This document shows, piece after piece, positions 33,863 through 41,465 of a stretch of DNA of 64,000 nucleotides (position 1 is the first letter of the stretch; the number at the start of each line of letters is the position of its first letter). This DNA comes from Candidatus Thalassarchaeaceae archaeon. Its GTDB lineage: Archaea > Thermoplasmatota > Poseidoniia > Poseidoniales > Thalassarchaeaceae. Where the stretch lies: positions 1 through 64,000 of the forward strand of contig JAQXEZ010000020.1 of NCBI GenBank assembly GCA_029250605.1, in the 5' to 3' direction. The position numbers were made by a program, and so were the translations under genes. The notes beneath the pieces were generated by a model. It ran no database searches and had not been told where the DNA came from. It saw only the letters and a program-made list of their open reading frames with translations.

Positions 33863-33872
33863 AGTATATATC
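33863..33872 (+). promoter_or_regulatory. TATA box for the 33-aa ORF/SDR transcript
   Basis: AGTATATATC at 33863-33872 is a near-consensus archaeal TATA box, about 20 bases before the ATG at 33888. The spacing fits a leaderless transcript that begins at the small ORF and continues into the SDR gene. Confidence 0.55.
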
Positions 33873-33887
33873 CTCATTGGATTATTA

Positions 33888-33989
33888 ATGTTCATGAAAG
33901 ACGCAAGCAAAGACGAACTATGGTCAAGGCTAGAGAGACAACTGGCATCATGGATTTCTGAGTCCAAATTTACCGATCAGGGAAAGTAA
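33888..33989 (+). CDS. Candidate 33-residue small protein
   Basis: An ATG-to-TAA frame encoding 33 residues beginning MFMKDASKDELWSRL and ending SKFTDQGK. It lies directly behind a good TATA box and four bases ahead of the SDR GTG, so a leaderless transcript would start at or near its ATG. The peptide looks like a short amphipathic helix (DELWSRLERQLASWISES) with charged ends. No homolog is recognised. It could be a leader peptide for translation of the SDR or a functional microprotein. Length is too short for coding statistics to decide. Confidence 0.4.
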   Translation: MFMKDASKDELWSRLERQLASWISESKFTDQGK

Positions 33990-33993
33990 TACC

Positions 33994-34722
33994 GTGGGAT
34001 CGTACCTTGTAGTTGGTGGCAGTAGCGATATTGCATTGCTGCTATGTAGAAAACTGATTGATGATGGCCATAGAGTCTCGGTGCTAGCAAGGGACCAAAG
34101 AAGACTATCCGAACTGCGTGCGGACTTGGATAAAGTCTTCATCGGCGACGCAAACAACGAGGATCTGGTCAGGGAAGCAGTCTTATTCTCCATCGAAAAT
34201 GGTGAGGGGAGACTGGATGGAGTGGCACACATGGTCGGCTCCTTCGCAGTGAGACCTCCTCATGCAATGAGTGTGGATTCGTTCGAGGATGTGATTCGGA
34301 CCAACTTGACAAGTGCCTTCGTCACCCTATCAATCGCCTGCAAGCAAATGCTGAGAAACGGCGGTGGCCGTGTAGTCTTCACATCCAGCGTAGCTGGGAG
34401 CCTGGGTCTTGTTAACCACGAGGCCGTGTCCGCTGCGAAAGGAGGGGTAGAGTCCATGGCACGGTCCGCCGCTGCGACATATGCCAGGAGGGGTATTAGG
34501 GTGAACGTCGTTGCCCCGGGCTTAACGGATACTAGACTTTCCGCCCCAATCACAACTCCTGATGCCTCTAAGAGAGCTGCGGTAGGCATGATTCCACTTA
34601 GGAGGATCAATCTCCCCCAAGAGGTTTCAGATACGATTCACTGGCTCTTGACCTCTGCCCCTGACAATATCACAGGGCAGGTCTTGCACTTGGACGGAGG
34701 GATGTCCAAGGTGAAGAATTAA
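33994..34722 (+). CDS. Short-chain dehydrogenase/reductase-like protein lacking the catalytic tyrosine
   Basis: 242 residues, GTG start. A Rossmann SDR: YLVVGGSSDIALLL nucleotide loop, catalytic-type Ser131/132 in VVFTSSVAG, Asn104 in RTNLTSAF, and VNVVAPGLTDTRLS after the active site. The YxxxK motif is replaced: Lys149 is present (NHEAVSAAKGG) but the position of the tyrosine is Val145. The C-terminus (GQVLHLDGGMSKV) is typical. A subset of SDRs with the NHEAxxAAK pattern exists and its chemistry is unclear. It is transcribed away from rhodopsin, four bases after the small ORF. Substrate is unknown. Confidence 0.85.
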   Translation: MGSYLVVGGSSDIALLLCRKLIDDGHRVSVLARDQRRLSELRADLDKVFIGDANNEDLVREAVLFSIENGEGRLDGVAHMVGSFAVRPPHAMSVDSFEDVIRTNLTSAFVTLSIACKQMLRNGGGRVVFTSSVAGSLGLVNHEAVSAAKGGVESMARSAAATYARRGIRVNVVAPGLTDTRLSAPITTPDASKRAAVGMIPLRRINLPQEVSDTIHWLLTSAPDNITGQVLHLDGGMSKVKN

Positions 34723-34780
34723 CCCTGACAACGAATCAAAGCAGAGATGCAACCGAGTCAACAACTAGTAGTCAATCGAG

Positions 34781-34866
34781 TAATGCGTGAGTTATGCTTG
34801 GTTTATGCTAGTTGTTCCTAGCGACCCCCTCTCGTTATGCGTGAGTTATGCCTAGGCACGCATAAC
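34781..34866. repeat. Cluster of GTTATGC heptamers with inverted repeat
   Basis: Between two convergent genes, GTTATGC occurs at 34791, 34834 and 34845, with variant TTTATGC at 34802 and an inverted copy GCATAAC at 34860-34866. The longer unit ATGCGTGAGTTATGC appears twice (starting 34783 and 34837). GTTATGCGTG (34834-34843) and CACGCATAAC (34857-34866) form a perfect 10-bp dyad with a 13-base spacer. Iterated sites plus dyad suggest protein binding or a bidirectional transcript end. Confidence 0.65.
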
Positions 34867-34885
34867 CGGTTTCAGATTGGGTGCG

Positions 34886-35701
34886 CTACCTTGGTTTGGA
34901 GAGTAAGTACCTGAAATACTGGATCTTACCGGATTTCAATGCCTCATAGACAGGGGTTCCTGGGACGCCCCCGAAGGTCTCGAAGCTCTTCCTCAGGGAG
35001 GCTGGGGAGCTCTGCCGTATCATCTCCCTCCTGCCCTCGTCGATCAGGTCCAGCGCATCGACCACGTTCTTCGTCACGTCGGTTCTGGACTCGATGCTGA
35101 AGCCGGTAGTCAGGAACTGATCGTGCATCTTCTCCATCGTCCGGGAGTCACGCATATCAGTCCAGCAGAACTTCCCCCCCGGCCTGAGGACCCTGAAGAC
35201 CTCGCTCAGGAAGTCTGGTATGTTCGCGTAGCAGTGTGATGACTCGACGTTGTATGCGATGTCGAATGACTCGTCCGGCAGGGGCAGGTCCTGTGCGTTT
35301 CCCTCCTTGAATTCCAGGTTATCCTGGTCGGTGAACCATCCCTGGGAGAGTGCCACCGCCTCTGCGGAGTAGTCTACTGCCAACAGCGACTTTGGCTTGT
35401 ACTTCCTCGCAATCCAGCTGGCCCCACCCCCCCTGCCAGATCCTATCTCGAGGACCTCTTTGCCCTCCATCTCCACGTCCCTGATGTTCATGTTGTAGAG
35501 TTGGATGAACAGCCTGTCTGGCTCATCTCCCTCGGAGAGTTTGAGCTCAGAGTCATCTGTGAAGCCGTAGTTCATGAATCGGAAGTTCGGGTCCGTCTGA
35601 GAACGTGCCATCCTCTGGTAAAGGCCCCTCCACATCCGCATCCGAATACCAGACGGGGCGAGTCGCATCACCATGTAGAATGCCCTTGCAGGGAGGCCCA
35701 T
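34886..35701 (-). CDS. Class I SAM-dependent methyltransferase
   Basis: 271 residues from the ATG at 35701; a TTG at 35740 would overlap the upstream redoxin gene by 25 bases. Motif I is KEVLEIGSGRGGGASWIAR, motif II SLLAVDYSAEAVAL, post-I GNAQDLPLPDESFDIAYNVESSHCY, and motif III FRVLRPGGKFCWTDMRD. The N-terminus (FRFMNYGFTDD) resembles phthiotriol or sterol/quinone-type lipid methyltransferases. The C-terminal KSFETFGGVPGTPVYEALKSGKIQYFRYLL helps define that subgroup. Substrate unknown; a lipid or small molecule is likely. The gene follows a redoxin gene on the same strand. Confidence 0.83.
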   Translation of the reverse strand: MGLPARAFYMVMRLAPSGIRMRMWRGLYQRMARSQTDPNFRFMNYGFTDDSELKLSEGDEPDRLFIQLYNMNIRDVEMEGKEVLEIGSGRGGGASWIARKYKPKSLLAVDYSAEAVALSQGWFTDQDNLEFKEGNAQDLPLPDESFDIAYNVESSHCYANIPDFLSEVFRVLRPGGKFCWTDMRDSRTMEKMHDQFLTTGFSIESRTDVTKNVVDALDLIDEGRREMIRQSSPASLRKSFETFGGVPGTPVYEALKSGKIQYFRYLLSKPR

Positions 35702-35715
35702 TGCCAAGCTAGCAC

Positions 35716-36270
35716 CTATTCCTTCCACTTCACTGAGCAACCGATGCTCTCGGTCCTTGCTACGGAGATCGACCCTCCAGAAGCGAGCTCCCCCATGGCG
35801 TCCTCCAACTCTGAGGTCTTGGCATGGGAGGGGTCTCTCGGGGAGTCGTCCAATCGGCCCCTGTATACCACCACCGAATCCGAGCTCAGGAGGTAGAACT
35901 CAGGCGTTCTCTCGGCTCCGTAAGAAAGGGCCACCTCCTGCGAGGAGTCGTGGAGGTATGCGTAGGTCATTCCCCTGTTGGCCCTCTTGACCATGTTGTC
36001 CCAAGAGTCGGATTCGTACTTCACTGGGTCGTTGGAGTTAATCCCCACGAATCCGAGTCCGTTCTTCCTAGCGACTTCTGCGGCATTCTCTATCCTGGGC
36101 TCGGAGCCGACTACGTATGGGCAATGGTTGCATGTGAAGAAGACCACGGCACCGTTCTCCCCCATTGCATCTTGGAGCGAGAGTGTGCCTCCTCCAGAGT
36201 TTTCGTTCGCGTTCGGGAGTTCGAAGTCGGGTGCTATTGATCCCGGTTCAACCATCTGCTGAGAGTGCAT
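35716..36270 (-). CDS. Thioredoxin-like redoxin with NHCPYV motif
   Basis: 184 residues. AhpC/TSA-like thioredoxin fold: GSIAPDFELPNANENSGGGTLSLQD, the central segment AVVFFTCNHCPYVVGSEPRI with CNHC as the redox motif, then NGLGFVGINSNDPVKYESDSWDNM and PEFYLLSSDSVVVYRGRLDDSPRD. This matches the group of thioredoxin-family proteins with TCNHCPYV found in many bacteria. It is cytoplasmic (no signal peptide). The C-terminus closes with a short strand and a cysteine. It is upstream of the methyltransferase on the same strand. Confidence 0.84.
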   Translation of the reverse strand: MHSQQMVEPGSIAPDFELPNANENSGGGTLSLQDAMGENGAVVFFTCNHCPYVVGSEPRIENAAEVARKNGLGFVGINSNDPVKYESDSWDNMVKRANRGMTYAYLHDSSQEVALSYGAERTPEFYLLSSDSVVVYRGRLDDSPRDPSHAKTSELEDAMGELASGGSISVARTESIGCSVKWKE

Positions 36271-36295
36271 GTCAGGTCGTCAGAGTGGGTGGTGT

Positions 36296-38584
36296 TCAAT
36301 CCTTTGGAAGGAGTGCTTCTCTCCGGGAGGTGATCTGCGCCCTGCATTCCTCCAGCCTCCTCCTAGCGAGCCTGTTCTGGGAATCGACGTCAAGGACCTT
36401 CCTCCAGGCGCCAGCGGCCTTCTCGGTGTCTTTCCCTTCATGGAGGATGGCGGCTATCCTCAGTCTGGCATCGAGGTGCTGGGGATCGGCCCTCACTGCG
36501 TCCTCGAAGTCTGACATCGCCTCATCAGACCTCCCGAAGTCTAGGTACAGGAGCCCTCTCTGGTACCATGCCTCGGATAGGCTTGGGTTCGTCTCTATCG
36601 CTTTGTTTAGTGGCTTCTCTGCCTGCTCTGACTTCTCCATCGCAATCATGCAGGTACCAAGGTGGACGAGCCCCATCGAATGGCTGCCGTTCAATCTGAG
36701 GAGCTCGCGTAGCTCGAACTCGGCTTTCTCCCAGTCACCCTGATTCATGAGGATCTCGGACTTCCTTAATCGGGCTAGTTCGTGATTGGGACGGTCCTCG
36801 ACCAACCTGTTGGCATCGTCCAGTGCCAGTGCCAGATCGTCACTGAGCAGGGCCGCCGATGACCTATTGAGTCTGGCTCGAGTATGGTTGGGATCGATGT
36901 GGAGGCTCTGGGAGAAGAGTTTCGTGGCCTCCTCGAGACGCCCGTGCCTCGCCGCAATAATGCCTCGAATGAACGGCACCGTCGGGTTATCCTTCAGTGT
37001 GGTGGTGGCCTCCAAGGTGAGTGCGTTTGCCTGTTCCAGGTCTCCTGTTTCGAGGGAGAGTTGCGCTTCCTCAAGGGCGATCGATGGGTGGTCTGGAATC
37101 AGTCTTCGTGCTCTTACCAGTGCTACATCGGCCTCATCGAATGCCTTCTGGTACCTCAGGGCCCTTGCCCTCCCGAGCCAGGCGAGGCCCGATTCCCTAT
37201 CGATTTCCACGGCCCTGTCGAACGAGACGAGCGCATCGATAACGGGCATGGGGTCGATTTTCCCTGTTTCATCTCGGTGTTCGTCCGATTCCACTAGGCT
37301 TAGCCTGCCCTTCATCACATGCAGTGTGGCTGAGCTCCAGGATTCCTCGGGAGCATCGCTGAGGGTCTTCCGTGCGGACTCGGCGGAACCGCTGGCCAAC
37401 CAGAGTTGGCTAAGCTTGCCTCTTGCCTCTGCGTCGCCTGGTGTTTTGGATAGGTGCTCCTGGAGGACCTCTATCGCAGCATCGGCCCTCCCATCGTTGT
37501 CGAGAATCTCTGATTCTAGAATCACCGTGTACTCTCCGAGTGCCTTTGCCCTCCTGATGCACTTCAGGGCGTCCTTGATCTTCCCGCTTTCCGCAGCGAC
37601 TAGTCGTGCCTTCAGTGACCATGCCTGTCCGAAACTCTGATCTCTCTCGATTGCGGCCTCAACCGATTCAAGTGCTGCTCTTAATTCCCCTAGGAGGAGT
37701 TGCTTGGCCGCCTTCTCGATCAAACCAGAAGCGGTATTCGATTGGGTCGCTCCACCAACGTCTGAGTCTCGCGCCCTCTGGGCGATGAGGGATAGTTCGC
37801 CCTCCTCTTCCGAGGGTGTTGATGCCACTCCTAGAGCCTCTAGCCTCTTTCTGTTTCTGATGAATCTCTCGTCATCCATACTGTCTAGGAGAATCGACTG
37901 CTCGTTGAGGACCGCGATGTCGTCTGGGACGATCGCCAGCAGACGCTCGAGTGTCCTGTCTAGGGAATCGAAGTCTCCGTTGCCTCTCTGAATCTCGGAG
38001 AGAGACCTGAGCGCTGACTCGTCTTCTGGGTCTAGGTCATTTGCCCTCTGGAAGCAATCGGCTGCCCAGTCGAATCGTTCCACGGAGTGGAAAAGCTCTC
38101 CGGCTCGTCGGTGCTCGGCTGCTGAAAGTTCGACGTCCTCGGCTTTCATCTCTGCTTCTGTAAGGATGGCGGCAAGCCTCTTGGAGAGTGGCTTTAGTCC
38201 TTGGACAATACTGCGCTCGTCCTCGGGTCCGTCTTCTGGATAGTGGCTCAAGAGTGCTTTGACGGCATGGCTAACAATAGCGCAAGACTCGCTGTTGCTG
38301 ACTGGGATTCCTTGGTTGAACAGGAGTGACTCGGCGGCCTCAAGAGACTTGTGCACGCCTAGCAGGTCGTGAACCTCAGGAGCATCAGATAGGATGGTGT
38401 CCACTCCCCTAGAGAGTAGGTCCAGCCTCTCGGAAGTCTCTGACAGGTTTCCCTTCATGGAGCCTAGTTTCAAGGCCAGTCTCTTCCTCTGCCTCAATAC
38501 CGACTTATGCCTCATCCACAGTGCAAGTAAGGTTACAGAAAGAACACCATAGAGAGTAAGTATCGCCATGGTGGTCTGTTGCAT
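36296..38584 (-). CDS. Membrane-anchored TPR-repeat protein
   Basis: 762 residues. A single N-terminal membrane helix (ILTLYGVLSVTLLALWM, about 8-24) is followed by a coiled coil (LRQRKRLALKLGSMKGNLSETSERLDLLSR). From about residue 160 to the end there are at least a dozen tetratricopeptide repeats, clear examples being AGELFHSVERFDWAADCFQRANDLDPEDESAL, AWLGRARALRYQKAFDEADVALVRARRLIPDHP and AWYQRGLLYLDFGRSDEAMSDFEDAVRADPQ. TPR arrays scaffold protein complexes. The membrane anchor with the TPR array in the cytoplasm suggests a scaffold at the membrane; partners are unknown. No enzymatic domain is visible. Confidence 0.88.
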   Translation of the reverse strand: MQQTTMAILTLYGVLSVTLLALWMRHKSVLRQRKRLALKLGSMKGNLSETSERLDLLSRGVDTILSDAPEVHDLLGVHKSLEAAESLLFNQGIPVSNSESCAIVSHAVKALLSHYPEDGPEDERSIVQGLKPLSKRLAAILTEAEMKAEDVELSAAEHRRAGELFHSVERFDWAADCFQRANDLDPEDESALRSLSEIQRGNGDFDSLDRTLERLLAIVPDDIAVLNEQSILLDSMDDERFIRNRKRLEALGVASTPSEEEGELSLIAQRARDSDVGGATQSNTASGLIEKAAKQLLLGELRAALESVEAAIERDQSFGQAWSLKARLVAAESGKIKDALKCIRRAKALGEYTVILESEILDNDGRADAAIEVLQEHLSKTPGDAEARGKLSQLWLASGSAESARKTLSDAPEESWSSATLHVMKGRLSLVESDEHRDETGKIDPMPVIDALVSFDRAVEIDRESGLAWLGRARALRYQKAFDEADVALVRARRLIPDHPSIALEEAQLSLETGDLEQANALTLEATTTLKDNPTVPFIRGIIAARHGRLEEATKLFSQSLHIDPNHTRARLNRSSAALLSDDLALALDDANRLVEDRPNHELARLRKSEILMNQGDWEKAEFELRELLRLNGSHSMGLVHLGTCMIAMEKSEQAEKPLNKAIETNPSLSEAWYQRGLLYLDFGRSDEAMSDFEDAVRADPQHLDARLRIAAILHEGKDTEKAAGAWRKVLDVDSQNRLARRRLEECRAQITSRREALLPKD

Positions 38585-38688
38585 CAGTCCCAGCGGGCAT
38601 GAGAGACTTTTGATGGCTTCTGCTATGCCAACCCTTCAGAGGGGCATTATTGGCAAGGATTCACCCTGCCAGAATGGGTCTCTGAAAC

Positions 38689-39858
38689 TCACTCTAAGTC
38701 CTTTACAGAGTAGGCTTGCACTCCAAGCTTCAGGGATTGTGCCCCTACAGTCTTACCAATTACTGTGTTGATTCCTGCACCGGAAGCGAGCTCGTGAATC
38801 CTATCGGTAACCTTGCCCGAGAAAACCAGTCCTTGGGCTCCATCGGACTCTCCGAGGGCTGCTTCCAAGGCTTTGGCTCCAACTGGATCGGAGCCTGTTC
38901 CATCCTCGAGAACAATCACGGCGTGATTGGCCTTTAGCCCGTCCATCATCGGTGCCCAGCCCTTGACCTCGTCTGGGGCCTCCAATGACGCCTTGCCCTT
39001 TCCGACTGCTTTGTCGTCGTCCTTCTGTATCTCGGTCTGGATCCTGGAGACTGCCTTTGAGGCGGCTTCCTTCTGCCCAAGGCACTTCGTCACTACCTTG
39101 CCCTCGAGGTGCTCGACTTCCCTGCTCTGGGGAGCAAAGGCGACGTGTGTCAGGGACTTGCCTAACTTTCCGCTGATTTCCATCAGCAGCAGCTTGCCTC
39201 CGCGATCCCCGTCCAGGAATGCAGTAACCGTCTTCTTGTTTGCCGCGAGTTCAGCCAATTGTGGCTTGATGCCGGACCCCATTGTGGCGATCGCGTTCTT
39301 GATGCCGAACTTCAATAGGTTCCTGACGTCGTTCCTACCCTCGACGATTATAATCGAGTCCGAGTTTTTCACGTTGGGTCCTGCGGTCATCTCCTCGAAG
39401 TCGACCTCGGTGTCCAATGTTAGTACTGCCTTGACTTCGTCTATGATGTTCTTCGACTCGCCGGAGGCGGAGTTCACGATCTGCAGCAGAAGCTGCTTGG
39501 CCCTGTCGATGACGTGATCCCTCTTTGCGGATCTGATGTTCTCGATATCCTTGACCTTGATCACTGCTTTGCATGGACCGATCCTGTCGATCGTCTCTAG
39601 CGCGGCGCCGATAACTGCGGTGCTGACTTGGTCTATCGAAGATGATACTTCGATAGATCCCTGTACACGGCCCTTGTGGTTGTTCAAACTGACATCCACG
39701 TGGCCAATTCTTCCTGTCCTCTGGAGCTTCCTAAGTTGGAGCCCCTCTCCCAGGAGTCCTTCGGTCTGGCCGAATATGGCTCCGACGACGTCTTTGCGTG
39801 CTACGGTCCCATCGACTCTAATTGTTGCGTGTATTACGTATTTTCCTTCATTTGACAT
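38689..39858 (-). CDS. dnaG: Archaeal DnaG-type primase / exosome-associated protein
   Basis: 389 residues from the ATG at 39858; a TTG three codons earlier is open. Archaeal DnaG carries a TOPRIM domain and in several archaea is a stable subunit of the RNA exosome that binds poly(A); primase activity has also been shown. The TOPRIM region shows SIIIVEGRNDVRNLLKFGIKNAIATMGSG and VTAFLDGDRGGKLLLMEIS, with the acidic catalytic residues EGRND and DGDRGG. N-terminal domain markers are VIHATIRVDGTVARKDVVGAIFGQTEGLLG. The C-terminus (EDGTGSDPVGAKALEAAL) is the family tail. Preceded by a strongly structured ~80-base region. Confidence 0.93.
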   Translation of the reverse strand: MSNEGKYVIHATIRVDGTVARKDVVGAIFGQTEGLLGEGLQLRKLQRTGRIGHVDVSLNNHKGRVQGSIEVSSSIDQVSTAVIGAALETIDRIGPCKAVIKVKDIENIRSAKRDHVIDRAKQLLLQIVNSASGESKNIIDEVKAVLTLDTEVDFEEMTAGPNVKNSDSIIIVEGRNDVRNLLKFGIKNAIATMGSGIKPQLAELAANKKTVTAFLDGDRGGKLLLMEISGKLGKSLTHVAFAPQSREVEHLEGKVVTKCLGQKEAASKAVSRIQTEIQKDDDKAVGKGKASLEAPDEVKGWAPMMDGLKANHAVIVLEDGTGSDPVGAKALEAALGESDGAQGLVFSGKVTDRIHELASGAGINTVIGKTVGAQSLKLGVQAYSVKDLE

Positions 39859-39881
39859 ATTGTTCAATTCCTTAGCTCATC

Positions 39882-39954
39882 GGCCCCAAACGGGGGCCTT
39901 GCCCCCGTTTTCGCCATTTCGGCAGGGGGGGGTTCGGATGGGCGCAGGACGCCC
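39882..39954. other. Candidate structured RNA: GC-rich hairpins upstream of dnaG
   Basis: AAACGGGGGC-CTT-GCCCCCGTTT (39888-39910) is a perfect 10-bp hairpin with a TTTT run on the plus strand. An alternative stem GGCCCC/GGGGCC (39882-39887 with 39893-39898) uses the same bases, so the two exclude each other. Smaller stems follow at 39913-39923 (GCC/GGC) and 39940-39954 (GGGCG/CGCCC). This lies 24-96 bases before the dnaG ATG. It may be a leader structure, an independent small RNA or a terminator; direction is unknown. Confidence 0.45.
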
Positions 39955-40075
39955 GGGAGTGGCTGATTAGCAATCTATCCGGGGTACGGGGTATTCATGA
40001 ATGCTCCTGTTTGCCTTGGATGTCATTTTTCGACTAATACCTAGTCGTTAAGGCGGATGCCCGTCATGGGGGGTC

Positions 40076-40564
40076 GTGGCAGAACAGGCGTGGACTGAGG
40101 ATGATCGTTCGAGGGTTTTCTTGAATGCATCTAGGCTCGCTCTAAGAGACGGGCAGTTGTCAAACGGAGAGAAGAGGATTCTCGTGAAACTTGCTCATGC
40201 ATTAAGTCTTGAAGAGGGTGAACCGAGGAGGATCTATGATGCGATTCTGTCTGGGGAGGAAGATCAGATTAGAGGGTCTTCGATAGAGAAGAGCGAGATG
40301 AGGTTGATCTACGGTCAGGTTCTCGAAGCCATGCTGATTCACACAGACAGATCCGATGACGTGTTAGCGCAAATTGCGTATCTCAGGAAGATGTTCCTAA
40401 TCGATGATTCCGAGCATCGGGCGATTGCTAGGAGCCTAGACCGGCAACTGGAGGAAATCGTGCACAGGTCGTTTATCGACGAATACAGAATGCGGCTAAA
40501 TGACTCGGTGGACAATCTACGCGATATTTTCGATAGCGTCAAAATACTCTCTAGGAAGCAGTAG
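40076..40564 (+). CDS. TerB-like helical protein, unknown function
   Basis: 162 residues, GTG start. Two similar helical segments resemble the TerB (tellurite-resistance-like) fold: FLNASRLALRDGQLSNGEKRILVKLAHALSLEEGEPRRIYDAIL and, less clearly, AMLIHTDRSDDVLAQIAYLRKMFLIDDSEHRAIARSLD. TerB domains have an acidic-site, metal-binding helix pair, but no clear metal ligand set is evident here. The C-terminal ~35 residues are helical (DEYRMRLNDSVDNLRDIFDSVK). It opens a plus-strand run of four tightly spaced genes ending in a MobA-like gene. Function not assigned. Confidence 0.6.
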   Translation: MAEQAWTEDDRSRVFLNASRLALRDGQLSNGEKRILVKLAHALSLEEGEPRRIYDAILSGEEDQIRGSSIEKSEMRLIYGQVLEAMLIHTDRSDDVLAQIAYLRKMFLIDDSEHRAIARSLDRQLEEIVHRSFIDEYRMRLNDSVDNLRDIFDSVKILSRKQ

Positions 40565-40569
40565 TTCAG

Positions 40570-41220
40570 ATGAGTAGCGAGAGCATTCTGGACGAGTTCC
40601 TCGGAGAGCAGCCTAGGAGATCACACAAATCGCACCGTAACCTAGCGAAAATCATCCGAGAGGCATACCCAATAGGGGTCCCGGCGATGATTATGAAGTC
40701 AAGCACAGATCGACTCGGTAGCTCCGCTGGGTACTCTTTCCACCTTGGCACGCCCGATGAAATCCTGAGGAGGGTCGCTTCGTGGCTAATTACCGAGGCG
40801 GGGGAAGACCAACGGGTCTTATGGAAGCTGATACCACTTCTCTGGAAGAGGCACGGGAGGGAAGACGTCGCACTCTCGGCGTTGCTCCTAGCCAACTTGG
40901 ATAACGAGAGGGTCGGTGTCGATCCATGGGCGGTTCTAGCCTCCTCAATCAACTCCAGGGAGCCCGCCGAGGCTCTGCTTCTTAGCATCGAGGAGATTTT
41001 TCGTGCGGGTCATGAGGGCCCAAGCGACGGGTTGCTGAAATCATGGTGCGAGGGGAGACTGGTAGAATCTCACCTAGCTCTCATTTCAGCATTTGCGGCG
41101 ATCAACGCTGACAGGGAGATAGGAAGTGATGTGATGGATCAACTTGTCATGGTGAAGGTACCCGATGGAGATTCTCTTCTAGGTAGGATTAGAGACAGAG
41201 TGGCATCAGGAATACCATAG
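40570..41220 (+). CDS. Helical repeat protein, possibly HEAT/AlkD-like
   Basis: 216 residues, not firmly recognised. The body is all-helical with repeat-like pairs (PDEILRRVASWLITEAGEDQRVLWKLIPLLWKRHGREDVALSALLLANL, AVLASSINSREPAEALLLSIEEIF). The pattern of paired helices with conserved Trp/Leu resembles HEAT-like DNA alkylation-repair proteins, but the residues that would bind a damaged base are not identified. The N-terminus (FLGEQPRRSHKSHRNLAKIIREAYP) is basic. Starts five bases after the TerB-like stop. Confidence 0.55.
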   Translation: MSSESILDEFLGEQPRRSHKSHRNLAKIIREAYPIGVPAMIMKSSTDRLGSSAGYSFHLGTPDEILRRVASWLITEAGEDQRVLWKLIPLLWKRHGREDVALSALLLANLDNERVGVDPWAVLASSINSREPAEALLLSIEEIFRAGHEGPSDGLLKSWCEGRLVESHLALISAFAAINADREIGSDVMDQLVMVKVPDGDSLLGRIRDRVASGIP

Positions 41221-41251
41221 CACTAATTCATCGGTAGCCCCTCTGGCGGTC

Positions 41252-41461
41252 ATGGTCGAGCGGTTACTGCCATCAGATGACCCAGTAGCAGAGGAAGTTC
41301 TGGAGTGGACCATAAAGAGAGATGCCGAGGACATTACCCAACTAATGGAGTGGCTTGCAGAGACCTCTGCGAGAAAGGATAGGGAGATGCTTATCAACAG
41401 AGCATTGGATCTGATGGAAGAGATCAATCACGCCTTGAGGCGCTTGGACGAGTTGAGGTAG
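41252..41461 (+). CDS. Small helical protein
   Basis: 69 residues in a run of four genes: MVERLLPSDDPVAEEVLEW, then helices to MEEINHALRRLDELR. Strongly helical, charged, with no membrane segment. It starts 31 bases after the previous stop and ends four bases before the mobA-like ATG. The tight spacing argues that it is real. No family was recognised. Confidence 0.55.
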   Translation: MVERLLPSDDPVAEEVLEWTIKRDAEDITQLMEWLAETSARKDREMLINRALDLMEEINHALRRLDELR

Positions 41462-41465
41462 CAGG

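Noticed and set aside
39868-39990. Possible 5S rRNA: the minus strand contains CCCATCCGAAC, a phrase typical of the 5S loop C region.
   Set aside because: The sequence after it does not follow the 5S pattern and no complementary terminal helix 110-120 bases apart could be found. The match is treated as chance; only hairpins are reported.
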